64,000 nucleotides of DNA from positions 23,634,598 to 23,698,597 of the forward strand of contig OZ023213.1 in assembly GCA_963995525.1 (NCBI GenBank), given 5' to 3'. The stretch is from Escarpia spicata. Taxonomy: Eukaryota > Annelida > Polychaeta > Sabellida > Siboglinidae. A program made the translations under genes and the position numbers. The notes beneath the pieces are model-generated. The model made no database searches. It had not been told where the DNA came from and was given only the letters and a program-made list of their open reading frames with translations. Positions 23,201-34,083 of this stretch are shown here, piece by piece (within the stretch, counting starts at the first letter, position 1; every line of letters starts with the position of its first letter).

Positions 23201-23900
23201 CGATCACGCGAATGGTGCAACCAATACGGATATTACGCAGAATAACGCAGCAAGTCTCACTAGCATGAGTATGAATGTCAGCACGTGAAACTAGCTGCAA
23301 TGTCTTTCGAAATAGTACTCCTACACCACCTCCACGACGGGCCCCACTGCGCGGCTGGTGAACGAACGTGAAATCCTCACCGCACAGTTCGGATTCGACA
23401 ATCGTTTCGCCTTCTGCCAGCCAAGTTTCCGTTAAGGCGACGACGTCCAGTTCATGCTTGTCGATGTAGTCTCGCACTAGTAGCGCCTGTTTGCGAATGG
23501 ATCTTGCGTTAATCAGGGCGAACTTCGCACAAAGATGAGAGGAGCTTCGCGCAGTGGAAGACCCATTACCCGAGCCCATCGAGGTTAGTGCGATCAAGTT
23601 GGCACTGTTAACACCAGTTTGTTTATAAACAGAATTGACCTGGCGGCACCATCTGCTGGCCACGTTGGTTATTGGTCTGGACCGTCGTCTTATCCCGGCT
23701 GTTGTGCCCCGCCTCGTTGGTCGCCGACACAAATGCAGTCTCTCAATTGTTTCCGTCCACGGTTGACTAGGCGGCTGCACGCATTTCCGTAGATTCACCA
23801 ACAATGTTCTGGACAGCGACATGCTTCAGCAGACACTACCACAAGCAGGCAATGTTCTGGTACGGTGAGCGCAGCTTGGCAGCGCAGACATGTGTAGTTC
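20263..23900 (-). mobile_element. Nearly complete L2/CR1-type LINE
   Basis: It encloses the intact ORF 20,712-23,822. On the minus strand the ~450-bp 3' UTR ends in a short TTA-type tandem tail (plus strand AATAATAATAATAAT at about 20,267-20,281), as many L2/CR1-like elements do. The 5' limit is not defined beyond about 23,900. No earlier ORF1 was seen. Target-site duplication could not be identified. Confidence 0.85.
20712..23822 (-). CDS. LINE ORF2: endonuclease / reverse transcriptase, intact
   Basis: A 1036-residue uninterrupted frame from a true ATG. Residues 1-100 are a basic leader. The APE-type endonuclease follows, with FALINARSI, ALTETWL, DVYRPP, VVCGDFN and LTDHRVIE. A linker holds TPWHTSEL. 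The reverse transcriptase has LSNFRPISN, SAYRPRHSAETAL, DLTAAFDTINHDIL, GVPQGSVLGPVLF and the YADD box (NLYADDTQLY). The C-terminal block includes LHWLPVRKRIEYKLL. The product nicks target DNA and copies the element's RNA by target-primed reverse transcription. Freedom from stops over 3.1 kb implies a young, perhaps active, copy. Codons are more GC-rich than in neighbouring LINEs. Confidence 0.95.
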   Translation of the reverse strand: MSLSRTLLVNLRKCVQPPSQPWTETIERLHLCRRPTRRGTTAGIRRRSRPITNVASRWCRQVNSVYKQTGVNSANLIALTSMGSGNGSSTARSSSHLCAKFALINARSIRKQALLVRDYIDKHELDVVALTETWLAEGETIVESELCGEDFTFVHQPRSGARRGGGVGVLFRKTLQLVSRADIHTHASETCCVILRNIRIGCTIRVIDVYRPPTSNFRSFLDDVGKVLLIAAAHPAETVVCGDFNTRYGDSTCAEAMNLADLLETHGFVQHVQSATHERGNILDLVITSGTYHVIATTVEPKTLLTDHRVIECGLRQPKPERMTRRVQYRKYSAIDGSRFTAELAASHLNVPEQNPDVILTRYDGCIRSIVNAHAPVISRTITARPKTPWHTSELTDEKRALRRAERNWRQTGLTVHRQIYTGLRNAFRKSLRTARSHYYRTEMTSAGGNIRRVYQIANTLLGRAGDQPLPEDATQATVAAKFQKSFSEKIDALRHNMTQSSTEDVVTNVAARLVCFEAASPADVKNIILASATKSCELDPLPTSLLQQNIKVLCPVITRIINASLSTALVPQSMKHAIVTPVLKKRDADVNVLSNFRPISNISFVAKTMERFVSRQLQRFLNENGILGVYQSAYRPRHSAETALLRIHSDVAQAIDARRGVLLVLLDLTAAFDTINHDILLRRLFGYGICGEAHAWLASYLYGRTSAVRVGKEVSGCTVMRSGVPQGSVLGPVLFNAYIAPLTNVLNRHDVQHNLYADDTQLYVDFPPFEHTNALIRMEACISEVKTWLYDNGLVLNESKTEAIVIRSSSLRRPILIDHVDICGQYVATSTIVRDLGVAIDADLSMATQVANVCRSAYYHLSRIARVRGAMTTSVCKCLVHALVTSRIDYGNAMLFGIPDRLLHRLERVQRSTVRVVMQLRRGDRRSITAVLQQLHWLPVRKRIEYKLLMVVHTALYVGTPVYIASLLHRYAPRKTLRSGGGLLLNVPRVTLERYGRRAFACAGPTLWNSLPLELRAIENTRQFGKLLKTFLFSN

Positions 23901-24510
23901 AAACAGGTTGATAGTAGCAGCCACGCCCCAGAATAAAGGGCAGTTTTAAAAGTCACTTTAAAACGTGTGATTAAATATATATATATACAGTCACAGACCT
24001 TCCATGTGTACGTATTGTATGTTCACGACTTACAATACACAGCATGAAGATAATCCAGGATTTCAAAACGTTGATAAATAGAGATTATAGACAGACCGGG
24101 AGCAGCCACACACCGCACCGCTACAACCTCGACCATACATATGTTCGTCAGCTAATTCGTTCATATTCTTTGTCCCAACGATGCTGCTGTAAGGGTTTTA
24201 ATCATCTATTCTGTCTTCTCTTCTCAGTGCAGAAACGATTAGCCAGATGCATAATTATTGTAACAACTTTCTGGGCATCCTAGTATCAAAACATATTGCG
24301 AAAAAAATTGGATGTTCTACATGATATCCGTCACGAAATATGTTACCATTAGATTAGCGTTTTTCGAAGATAAATTGGTTACAATCGGTCAAATAGCAAT
24401 ATGAGTCAAGTACCGACTTATTACCCAAGGTAATTGCATAGTAGATGTTTGTATTTAGTGCCATGTGAATTATTTTTGTTCAATACAAAATTTATGAATC
24501 ATCATAAAAA
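23901..24510. other. Unassigned stretch
   Basis: No supported gene. The 79-codon ORF at 24,044-24,283 has no recognisable domain. Confidence 0.4.
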
Positions 24511-24512
24511 AA

Positions 24513-24838
24513 TTTCGACAGTAGAACTCAAAAAATGTAATTCTTTCGACAGTAGAACTCAGTAAATTTCAGTCTTTTGACAGTAAAACTCAGTAATTTT
24601 CACTCTTTTTACAGTAGATCTCAACAACTTTCACTCTTTCGACAGTAGAACTCAACAAATTTAATTCTTTTGACAGTAGAACTCAACAAATTTCCCTCTT
24701 TCCATAGTAGAACTCAACAAATTTCACTCTTTCCACAGTAGAACTCAGCCAATTTCACTCTTTTGACAGTAGAACTCAACACATTTTACTCTTTCGACCG
24801 TAGAACTCAACAAATTTCACTCTTTTGACAGTAGAGTT
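24513..24838. repeat. 31-bp minisatellite, about 10 copies
   Basis: The consensus is close to TTTTGACAGTAGAACTCAAC followed by AAATTTCACTC. The period is 31 bp with units diverging by a few bases. There is no spacer, so it is not a CRISPR array. Confidence 0.9.
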
Positions 24839-24889
24839 CTGAAGGATCCTAACGGATTATATCTGTTTCTGATAGAACATATATCAAGT

Positions 24890-25285
24890 CACGGATCGCT
24901 GATGGATGTAGGTGAAGGAACGTATGGGTGGACAGGGTTGTGGCTACCTACGTATGAACCATTGACAATACACGGTTGGATGTGAGTGATATGTCAGGAG
25001 ACTCGGGTAACAAGGATGGGTGTAAGCGTGAGAACGTGTGGACGGAGGGGAGTGTGGCTTCGTGTGACCAATGACTATACACGGTTGTATGTGAGTGACA
25101 TATCAGCAGACTCAGGTAGACGTGTGACCGTAGAGAAATATACAATGCTTGCATGCGCGTATGTCTAAGGTACCTAGCTCCGTGTGAACTCCGACAGAGG
25201 AATAGTGTGTGACTAAAGGACATGTACCTGCGTGTGTAAACAGACAGAGGAATAGTGCTTGCATGCGTATGTAAAATACATTGGA
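24890..25285. repeat. ~110-bp degenerate tandem repeat
   Basis: Units share CAATGACTATACACGGTTG-like, ATGTGAGTGAYATATCAG-like and GACAGAGGAATAGTG words. The ORFs on the minus strand follow the repeat and are not genes. Confidence 0.6.
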
Positions 25286-25289
25286 AAGT

Positions 25290-25735
25290 CACTCTTTAAT
25301 ACGAAAGTGCAGACGAACAACTAAGAGTACCATTTCAACTAATTTTATTCTCTGAGTCTAACAATTACAATACTTTTCATAATACATTGTCGTCTCAATA
25401 TCACACACTCCATATATAATGTCAACAGGTATTGGTTTGAACAACAACACCACTAGTATCACGTCATAAACTGACTAAGAACAAACTAGTCTTAACTACA
25501 ACATATTATTCGACTATACAACAACAACAACTATAATACGTGTTCATATAAAATTACTAAGCACAAGCTAGCAGTAACTTTTAAACTCTAATTACCCTTA
25601 ATTACCTATGATTACCCTTAATTATCCTTACTTACCACTTGATTATCTTTGTGTTACCCTTACTTACACATAGATGGCGACACTAGATTAAGGACGTGTA
25701 GGTAAAGTGGCGTTCCTAATTTTGTTTAATTACTC
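25290..25735. other. AT-rich stretch with TTACCCTTAATTAC motifs
   Basis: TTACCCTTAATTA-type words occur at 25,590-25,660 and again on the far side of the LINE at 30,226-30,243. They probably mark the insertion site of the LINE at 25.7-30.2 kb. Confidence 0.5.
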
Positions 25736-25858
25736 GGTTATAAAAGTCAGCTTTGTGCAAATATTGGGTTCAATCACTCTAGGATACCAGGGTGAACAGT
25801 ACTATGCCAAAAAAATCCAAGACAAAGCCCAGTGAAGAGAAGTGACTGCCATGATTAA

Positions 25859-26593
25859 GTGAGCGATGATAACGTGGCCGCGAGTGCTGATCAACATGGC
25901 GGCGGCGTTACAATAGACGAACTATACAAAATTATCCAAAGTGACGTGGTAGCTCAATTGAGCGATATACGCCGACAATGTGGTGCAATTGCAGAAAGAG
26001 TGGACGCTATTGAAGCGTCCTGTGAATGCAATGCTGCCTCGATTAAAGAGAACAGGGGCAAAATTGACGAGTTACAGAAGTCGTATAAAGAAACAACGAA
26101 ACGAGAAATGGAATCGAGGGCGATGATGACTATTTATGAGGAGAGAATTAACTCAATGGAAAGAAGAAGTCGTGAGTGGGGTATTAGAGTGTTTGATGTC
26201 GAGGAATCCAAAGGTGAGGATGTCAAGAAAACCCTAGCCAAGGATGTGCTCCATAAACACAACCTTGGTGGCATCGTCACACTTGAACACGCTATGGAGA
26301 GTGTTGAACATTGCCACAGACTCGGCCCTATCTCCAACAACAGTTCTACAGGCTGACCCATCATCGCGTCAATTGTTACGAGGCCATTTAGAAACGCGAT
26401 CCTATTGTCCGCCAAGACCCACGTAAACAGAACGACCGCGGGTGTATACAAACTAGAAGATATGACGAAGGCTGACTACGAAACAAAGAAACGTGCGCGT
26501 GCGCAGATGCAACGAGCCTTCGCGGAGGGGAAGCGTGCGGTGTTCCGCAGAGGCAAGCTGTTATTAGACGGCGTCGTTGTGCCTGTGGACTAG
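25859..26593 (+). pseudogene. LINE ORF1 (RNA-binding, coiled-coil), frameshifted
   Basis: A region rich in heptad-like Glu/Lys/Arg (CGAIAERVDAIE to MERRSREWGIRVFD) suggests a coiled coil leading into an RRM-like RNA-binding domain, as in L1-type ORF1p. The first frame stops at 26,356, soon after HCHRLGP. The C-terminal domain continues in another frame (RPIIASIVTRPF..., ADYETKKRARAQMQRAF, to 26,593). No ATG is in frame near 25,859. An ATG at 25,804 opens another frame that stops soon, so the start is also damaged. Confidence 0.7.
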
Positions 26594-26856
26594 TCACATA
26601 TAGGTGATAGACACCTGTGCTGGCGCACTACATTATAACAATCAATTTACTCTTGAGCGCCTCGACTGCCGACATGCCCTGACGGTGGTGGTCATCTGAC
26701 GTATTGTTTGTGTATTTGTTACTCCAACTATTGAGATATTGTTTTCGATGAAAGGTTACATGATTGTACTACATGTGCTGCATTCAGGGTTACTAGTTTG
26801 TATGCTAACAAAGCTGAGAGAATGTATTTTAACTAATATGACAAAAAACAACAGTA

Positions 26857-29800
26857 ATGGGTGAAAATAAAGAAATCGCGAATTTGTTACCATTTTGCAC
26901 GTTGACCAATCTCCAATTAACTACGGAATACCAACTCCCAAGAACCACATTTTCTGAACTCTTAAAAACACATAACTTGCAGCCTTGCCTTGATAAAGGA
27001 TTATCTGAAGAAGTGACAAAATCACTAAACTGCAAATATTATGATTTGACCGAATTAAACGAGTCAATACACATAACTAATGGACTAATAACTGTTATCC
27101 ATATCAACTTACAAAGCTCTTTCAAAAATTATAATCTACTCAAAGCACATATTGACTCAATAAATATAAAATTTGATGTAATTGCGATCACTGAGGCAAG
27201 GATGAATAACCAAGATAGATGTGCGAATATATTCAAAGAATATAATTTCTACTATCATGGACCATTATATAACAATAAAGGCGGAGTTGCTGTTTATATT
27301 AAGAAAGACGTGTACGTCCACGAACGATTTGACTTAACGTTATGTCATAATCCTAGGTTGGACAATTTGTGGCTTGAAATAATTAAAGATGGCGTCAGTT
27401 TTGTGATTGGCAATATGTATAGACATCCAAACTATAACACACACGTTATTTCTGATCTTATTGGAACAAACTTGTCTATTATCAAGCAAGAAGGTAAAAT
27501 CTGTATTATATGTGGTGATGTTAATATTGATCTGTTACAACAGGACTCGTGTCAAACTAAGATATACATGGACACGTTAATGAGGGAAAATCTGTTACCA
27601 TGTATTACACTGCCAACAAGAATAACGGATCACTCTGCAACTCTCATTGACCATATGAATATATATCGAACTTTAAAGTTCATGAAAAGTGATATAATTT
27701 CAGGAAACCTGTTTGTAGATATATCAGACCACTTACCCAACTTCATCATTGTAAAAGGTGTATCCAAAACTCATGACATCAATGACAGACCTAAACTGAG
27801 AATATATAGTGAAAAAAATATATCAAATTTCGCTCGGGAACTGGAGAATATAAACTGGGACAATATTATGACATGTAAGGACACGGATGAATGTTTTGAT
27901 ATGTTTGTAACCAAATATGAGACAATTTTCAAAAAATGTTTCCCACTTACCGGAATGTCAATTAAACGCTTCAAGGACAAAAAGTGGATGACTAAAGGCA
28001 TTAGAAATAGTATTTTAACAAAGACTAGGTTGTATAAGAAATATATCAATATACCAAATGAATAAAAATAAAACAGAATATCGACAGTATAAGAATAAGC
28101 TTACAACTATCATACGGCTGGCGGAGAAATCATATTACTGTAGCTTACTCTCACAAGCAAAACAGTCAACCAAGGAATTATGGAAGATGAATAAGGACAA
28201 AAGGAACATGCACAACATTAAAAAGCTGGTCATCAATCATATATAATTTAACGACAACGAAAGTATTGCTAATGCAATGAACCAATATTTCACTACTGTA
28301 GGTAAAGAATTGTCAAAGACATATACTCAGGGAAACGAATATAGACAATTTCTATCTGATCCATTACACAATTCTATGTTCCTCTCACCAATTTATCAAC
28401 AAGAAGTGATCAATGAAATTAATAAGTTAGCGAATTCTAATGGGTCAGGTATTAATAAATTTCCTTCAAAAATATTCAAATTTTCATGCAATTTCATTTG
28501 TAAACCTCTGACTTACATTTATAATTTGTCGTTCTCCGAAGCCACGGTACAACGAGCATTAAAGGTGTCAAAAGTAATACCTATATTTAAGAAAGGATCA
28601 AGGTGTGAACCATCGAACTATCGACCAATTAGTCTATTCAATAACATCCTAGAAAAGTTAATGTTAAAGAGGTTATTAGACTTTATGGATAAAAATGACG
28701 TTTTGTCCAAACATCAATTTGGATTTCGTAAAGATCATTCGACTACGTTAGCGATTATTGAAATTATAGAAAATATCAGAAATTCTCTTGAAAATGGCGA
28801 ATTAGTTGTTGGAGTATACCTTGACCTAAGTAAGGCTTTTGACACCGTTAATCACGATATATTTTTGCATAAGCTGGATCATTATGGAACAAGAGGTCAT
28901 GTATGTAAATGGTTTAGACATTATTTAACAGATAGACAGCAATGTGTTAGCATTAATGGCACAATTTCAGAATACGCTCATGTTCAAACTGGCGTCCCGT
29001 AGGGCTCCATTTTAGGGCCAGTGTTATTTCTGTTATATATTAATGATATATCGAGGGCTGTGGATCACGTATCTTTGTGATTGTTTGCTGACGATACTAA
29101 CTTGTTCATTAGTGGAATGGGTGCCAATGATACTGTGTATACGGCTATGGAGAAGTTAGAATCGCTTAGTGTCTGGTTCCGATACAATAAACTAACTCTG
29201 AACTTGAGTAAGACATGTTATACCATTTTCAGTAGACATATGGAACGTGAAGTCGCGCCATTGTTGTTGCAGGGCAAACGCATTGAACGGGTTAACTCAG
29301 CCAAATATCTGGGTATATATCTATACTCTAAGCTGTCATGGTCGGAACATGTGAAGGAAGTTTGTTCAAAGGTGTATAAGTTATCAGGTTTATTTTATCA
29401 CATGGCCTCGTTCATAAATGCCGATATGGTCAGGCAATTATATTATGCATATGTATTTCCCCATATTAATTATGGGATTTAATTATATGGATCGGCTTGT
29501 AAAACTAACTTAACTAAAATACAAGTTTTACCAAATTTATTACTTAAAACATTAGCAAAACGTAACCGCCGTGACAGTGCCACAGCATTGCATAGGGAAC
29601 TTAATATACTTAAAGTTCAAGGACTATTTAAACTAAATGTTCTAATATATGTGTATAAAAAGCGTACGAATCAACTTCCTAGTCTATTCCACCAATTTTT
29701 CAAATGTAATTGTGACTTCATGATCAGAAGTTTCAGACAGGAGAACAATTTATATATACCTATATGTAATTATAGAACTGGAGAGAAATCCTTGAAAGTA

Positions 29801-29905
29801 ATAGGGGCTCGACTTTGGAATAAACTACCTGTAGACATTAAACAATCGAAAACGCTAACTATTTTTAAGCATAAAGCCAGAAGCTTTATAATTGGCATTA
29901 ACTAA
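26857..29905 (+). pseudogene. LINE ORF2 (endonuclease / RT), several stops
   Basis: The endonuclease half is open from 26,857 to 28,065 (HINLQSSF, IAITEARM, GNMYRHPNY, ICGDVNIDLL, SDHLPNFII). A frameshift near 28,060 moves the frame, which then holds stops at 28,246, 29,002, 29,080 and 29,482. RT landmarks are SNYRPISLF, HQFGFRKDHSTTLA, LDLSKAFDTVNHDI, a GVP box directly followed by TAG where CAG (Gln) is expected, and LFADDTNLF (FADD). The last piece (29,588-29,905) is the LWNKLP-type tail. It is inactive. Confidence 0.9.
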
Positions 29906-30236
29906 AGTTTAAATATAATTATATAGTGTAAGAAATTCGTGAAAATTGTGAATTCTCTTATATTGGTAGAACATATCTAGCTTTAATTTAGTCGTTAACC
30001 TGAAGCTATTGCAATTGAATGCACTGTATAACCTTTATATACGTAATATTATGTATGTGGGAGTACACTATATGAGTTTGATTTAATTGGCTACCAGCTC
30101 GATAAGTTATACTTCTCTGGTAGCCACCTCATCTGTGTTACATTGCTCTTGAATTGTGTTGTATATTATCTGGATGAGGAAATAAATTTACTTATTTACT
30201 TACTTACTTACTTACATAGTTAACTCTTATTTACCC

Positions 30237-30425
30237 TTAATTACCACGGACTTCTATGACATCATCATCATCATCATCATCGCTAGTCCACGTACATGAC
30301 CCACACACAAGCACACTTGCCTCGTCGCCGTCGGTGATGTCCGAGTAACTCAGACGTCGTTTTACGGTTTGGGAGCCTTCGGCCGATGGTGTAGACTGCA
30401 CCGTCGCGCCCTGTGTATCATCCAA
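30237..30425 (-). pseudogene. Acidic CGSC-motif ORF, relative of the ORF at 62,033-62,248
   Basis: The minus-strand frame is open from about 30,434 to TAA at 30,237. It holds VKRRLSY, DEASV, CGSCTWTSD and a run of seven Asp. The plus-strand ORF at 62 kb has VKRRLSF, DEASV, CVGSC, WTSDQDDDD in the same order, so the two are paralogues. There is no in-frame ATG; the nearest ATG opens a 19-codon frame. The 3' end coincides with the LINE insertion at 30.2 kb, so the last codons are probably flanking sequence and the gene is truncated. Function is unknown; an acidic nuclear or capsid-associated protein is speculation. Confidence 0.6.
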
Positions 30426-30427
30426 CC

Positions 30428-30600
30428 AGATTTAGACTAGGTTTATATACGTAAACAGTCCCTCCAGGCATCGTCCACGTGACACCCTCGACAATGGCAT
30501 CATGCGCTCTTAGTCCCTGGGCGTTCGCGATCAAACACTCCCCAGGCGCGTGACTTATCTCTCTCGTACTCGGTCACTGTTTGTACTGTGCGTCTGTCAT
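30428..30600 (-). promoter_or_regulatory. Shared promoter block, copy 3
   Basis: The reverse complement matches 60,943-61,106 over its whole length. Shared words are GAGAGATAA, GTCACGCG, CGCGAAC, CCAGGG, a CACGTG E-box (30,476-30,481), CGATGCCTGG (30,464-30,473), GTATATAAACC (TATA about 30,441-30,449) and CTAAATCT. It points into the acidic ORF at 30,237-30,425, with the TATA box about 20 bp from the start of the open frame. Confidence 0.75.
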
Positions 30601-30855
30601 TCATACATACAAACACATCTCTCTAAGTGAACACCTGTTTACCCCCGCAGGAGGCACTACGTCCATAACATTCCGCCAAGTGGAGGCACTACTTCCACTA
30701 CGAGGTCGTGACAGGCTAATTCCACCTCAGCAGCAGACGCTACCTCATGCACTACTTCCACTTCTTTCCGCCAGGGAGTAGGTCACGTGGAGACAGGCGC
30801 CATCTTATAATTTCACCATGGGAGCCCCCGCACCCCCCGGAGATGCTTACCCCAA
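30601..30855. other. Unassigned stretch next to promoter copy 3
   Basis: GGAGGCACTAC and ACTTCCACT words repeat at about 30,650, 30,680 and 30,755. A minus-strand frame of about 39 codons rich in Val/Glu is open but unrecognised. Confidence 0.35.
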
Positions 30856-30859
30856 ATCC

Positions 30860-31265
30860 CTAGAGTACTATTGAAGTATAATATCCTCAAACATATCCTA
30901 CAGTCACCTGAAACAGAGACACAAGCAGGTGAATATGTGACTAGGATTGAAACACAGCACCACATCTATGGTACATGCAGTACAAGCAATTGCTTCATCA
31001 GAGCCAGGGAAATTGCATCTGGACAACGTGTTGCTGTCAGGGAGTGTTGTTTTTACTAAAGGTAACATCTCAATTGGCTGTCCTGCGTTGAAGAAGTACT
31101 CGCTTCACTCACAACACAACATTCAGCAACACATCACCAAAACTGGATGACGAGGACATTACACTCCAAACTACCGAGATACGACTTATACTGATTACAG
31201 CGATACCACCGTCATAGAGATTCGTGAATCCAGCAACAGGAAGTAGTGATCCATTGTGAAATGGG
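30860..31265. repeat. Interspersed repeat family A, copy 3
   Basis: It is closely similar to 14,105-14,510. Similarity ends at about 31,265. Confidence 0.75.
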
Positions 31266-31408
31266 AGCCTATGCATATTGTCAACAATTTGTGTTGCGAT
31301 GACATGTGATGCAATAACATGTGTAATTGATACAGTTCCAGCGACAAATTCTTGAAACGAAGCTAAGAAAAACAAATGAAACAACTGATACTTTATTTCG
31401 TTGTGAAC

Positions 31409-31540
31409 GTATATATATATATATATAATTGTCATTAACATATATATATATACATATATGTATATATACACATATACATATATACGTATATATACATAAT
31501 ATTATATTTATATATATATATATATATGTGTGTGTGTGAA
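31409..31540. repeat. (TA)n / (TATACA)n / (TG)n microsatellites
   Basis: Alternating TA tracts with CATATATG variants and a short TG tract. Tyr-Ile-rich ORFs here are artefacts. Confidence 0.9.
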
Positions 31541-31549
31541 AAGGTACCC

Positions 31550-32640
31550 TTTTGATACCGCTGCTCTCGCCAGGTGTCACCTCTAATTCTGGGCATACTG
31601 TTGTGTGCTGGCAAATCCGGTTTGCGCCAGTAATACAGTTTAGGCAGGAATCCCTGCCATGTTTTGCAGACAAGAAGTCTTCCGTTGTTTTGGTAAGGCA
31701 AAATCTCTATCAAGGTAAAATGATCTATGTATAATTTTTTCCTGATAAATATTGGATAGCAGTTATCCGTGAGCTAGTGTATTAGCAAAATTAGTTGTTA
31801 TAAGAGTACCTTGAGGTGACAGGACTTGAACAATACTATATATTATGACGTAATGTGATCATGTGTGTCGGCCATGTTGCTGTCATTGGCATTGCTATGA
31901 TATGGTAGTTTCTGTGTAACACATTTCTTGATTATAAATGAATGTAAATGTTGACAGTGCCGTACTTGTGCGGTATCGTATTGTGATAGCCTATGGATAC
32001 TTTGATGTACTGTGGTACCTAAGTTTATGACTGAAGGTAGCTATTACGATGCTTTGCAGACTAATCGACCAGGGGGCGACTGTTGAAGGGCCAGCCCAGG
32101 GCTAGCTGCATCAGTCAGCGGGTATGCACTGTCATTATTCTAGTAATCTTAATACCCTCGCAATTGACATGTTTGTAGATTAACTGTTGTTATTATTTGA
32201 CAGTTACCGTCATCGTAGGGTTCAGTAAGGTTGAACGTGTGCATTATTTTCTGTGTCTAAGGCACTAGATAATTATTCTGCACATGATTATTATTAGGAC
32301 TTCCGTATTATTGTATAATAACAGATCAGTGGTTATACAAATACATGCATGTATGTTTAATCAGATTAGTTAACACTTCATGAAAGCCAGGAGATGGTGT
32401 TTAGGTGGCTAGGTGGCGTTTTGATTTGTTGCATTGTTGTGGCTCTGTGAAATAACCTGCAAAATCCAGAAACGACCAAAACACGGTGTGTAAATTTTGA
32501 CAGTAAACAGCAAGTACATGAACACTGCATATGCAAACACGTTTTTATCGAGTCTTATCTGTCGTTAATAAACTTTATGAGATGTTTTAATGCTGTTGGA
32601 CAAATTATCGCCCGTGATGCATGGGTCTTGTTGTCCAACC
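31550..32640. other. Unassigned stretch
   Basis: A ~55-codon minus-strand frame near 31,545-31,713 reads smoothly (LVCKTWQGFLPKLYYW) but is not recognised. Nothing else is supported. Confidence 0.35.
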
Positions 32641-32642
32641 TC

Positions 32643-32808
32643 GTTGAATGCCAGCTGACCGCTGAAGCGTGACACGGTCCTGAACGCTATCTGTAACTGA
32701 CACTTTCAAGTGGGTTTAAGTGCGTTGAATGCCAGCGGACCGCGGAAGCGTGACATTGCCCTGTAGTGGACGTTATACTCAACTGACACTTTCAAGTGGG
32801 TTTAAGTG
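32643..32808 (+). promoter_or_regulatory. Tandem 5' UTR/promoter units of the LINE
   Basis: Two units both end in TTTCAAGTGGGTTTAAGTGC directly before ORF1. Tandem 5' units serve as internal promoters in some LINEs; here that role is inferred from position only. Confidence 0.5.
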
Positions 32809-32820
32809 CATTCTGACGTA

Positions 32821-34047
32821 ATGGGTAAACCCACCAGGTCAAGCACGCTGACCGAACGAAGCGCTGACACCGATTCTGTCGATGCAAGTAAAGTCGGGTC
32901 ACATGACCCACTAGTCATGACAGTTACTGCCAACAGTGCTACTACGATCAATGATTACGTTCTGGCCTACATAGTCGGCCATATCCACCAGCGACCACGT
33001 GAGCAAATAAAAACGGTTGTTTTATCGCACTTCACAAAATGTGAAATTTTAGCTGCGAAACATGCCCTGTGGGATGCATATAAGCCCGTGGATGTTCTCG
33101 ACAAAATGATCCATAGGGTGGACACTACACCAAGAAGCTCCGAAGATGCGAACACGGACGACATCGTGACAGCGCTGATGAAAATATACGCTCTGAATTG
33201 TCCACCATGTGTTGTGCTAAACGCACAGGATATCGTGCGATTGCCCAAATATTCGCCAGGTGAGCTGTTGGAGCCGTCTCTAGTGGAGAGGCTGGCAGTG
33301 TTAGAGAGCCAGTTGCGACAACTTAGTGACAGTGTCAGCACAAACACTGAAAAACGTCTGCGAATGGAGGGTGATATATCAACACTCGCAAAGAAAGCCG
33401 CTTCCACCCCCAGTCGGTCTTACGCTGAGACACTGAAGACTTCTACGGACAAGCAGCAGTAGAAACTAACCGTGAAACTAACACCGGCCAGCACCGATCA
33501 GTCTGGAAAACATAGGAAGAAAAAGGTGGCTTCTGGTACTGTAAAACGAACAAGTCGGCAAGCACCACGAGTTGCGAGCGAGTCAAGGACCGTTGGCTCG
33601 ACTACTGTTGTTGACAGTGCCGCACTGGTTGTTAACGATGTTGACACGCAAGGTTGCATTGATGTCAACTCGAGCGCAGGTGACTCATTCGAGATTCCTA
33701 GCTACCTTCGGCGTAAGAATGAGAGACGCATGGCTAAAAAAACAGTTACTGGAACGGCTACCGCTTCAGAAACACTCATGGCAGCCAGAAATGGTCAATC
33801 GGTTAGAGACATATTTGTATCACGGGTCTCTAAAGAAGTTAAGCCGGATGATTTAAAGTCCTATGTGGAAAGCAAGGGCTTCACTGTTTTGAATGTTAAG
33901 TGTGTGTCACATAATGAGGCTAAAAACAGTTCGTTCAAATTAACAGTACCTTTCACAGAATGTGATAAGCTGTTTGACAGCGGTGTGTGGCCAGAAGGCA
34001 TCAGCATTCGTATATTCCGCTCTAAGTACGCGCGTGACACGTTCTGA
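32821..34047 (+). pseudogene. LINE ORF1, one in-frame TAG
   Basis: The ATG at 32,821 (MGKPTRSSTL) is the first true ATG in frame. An in-frame TAG at 33,460-33,462 (after DKQQ, likely from CAG) interrupts an otherwise open frame of about 408 codons. The first half has a helical domain (DYVLAYIVGHIHQ ... CEILAAKHALWDAY) and a short heptad segment (LERLAVLESQLRQL-like). The second half has a basic stretch and a C-terminal RRM-like domain (RDIFVSRVSKEVKPDDLKSY ... ISIRIFRSKYARD). It probably binds the element RNA. It ends 36 bp before ORF2. Confidence 0.75.
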
Positions 34048-34083
34048 TTTCATTATCTTCCGACATAATCTACGATTTTTAAT

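Larger units (their letters stand above)
25740..30225 (+). mobile_element. Decayed two-ORF LINE with (TTAC)n tail
   Basis: ORF1 (25,859-26,593) and ORF2 (26,857-29,905) are in order and followed by AATAAATTTACTTATTTACT and (TTAC)n at about 30,180-30,215. Similar TTACCCTTAATTAC words flank both sides. It lies directly against the truncated acidic ORF at 30,237-30,425, so its insertion probably cut that gene. Confidence 0.8.

Noticed and set aside
24513..24838. CRISPR array
   Set aside because: Units are contiguous with no unique spacers, and the DNA is eukaryotic.
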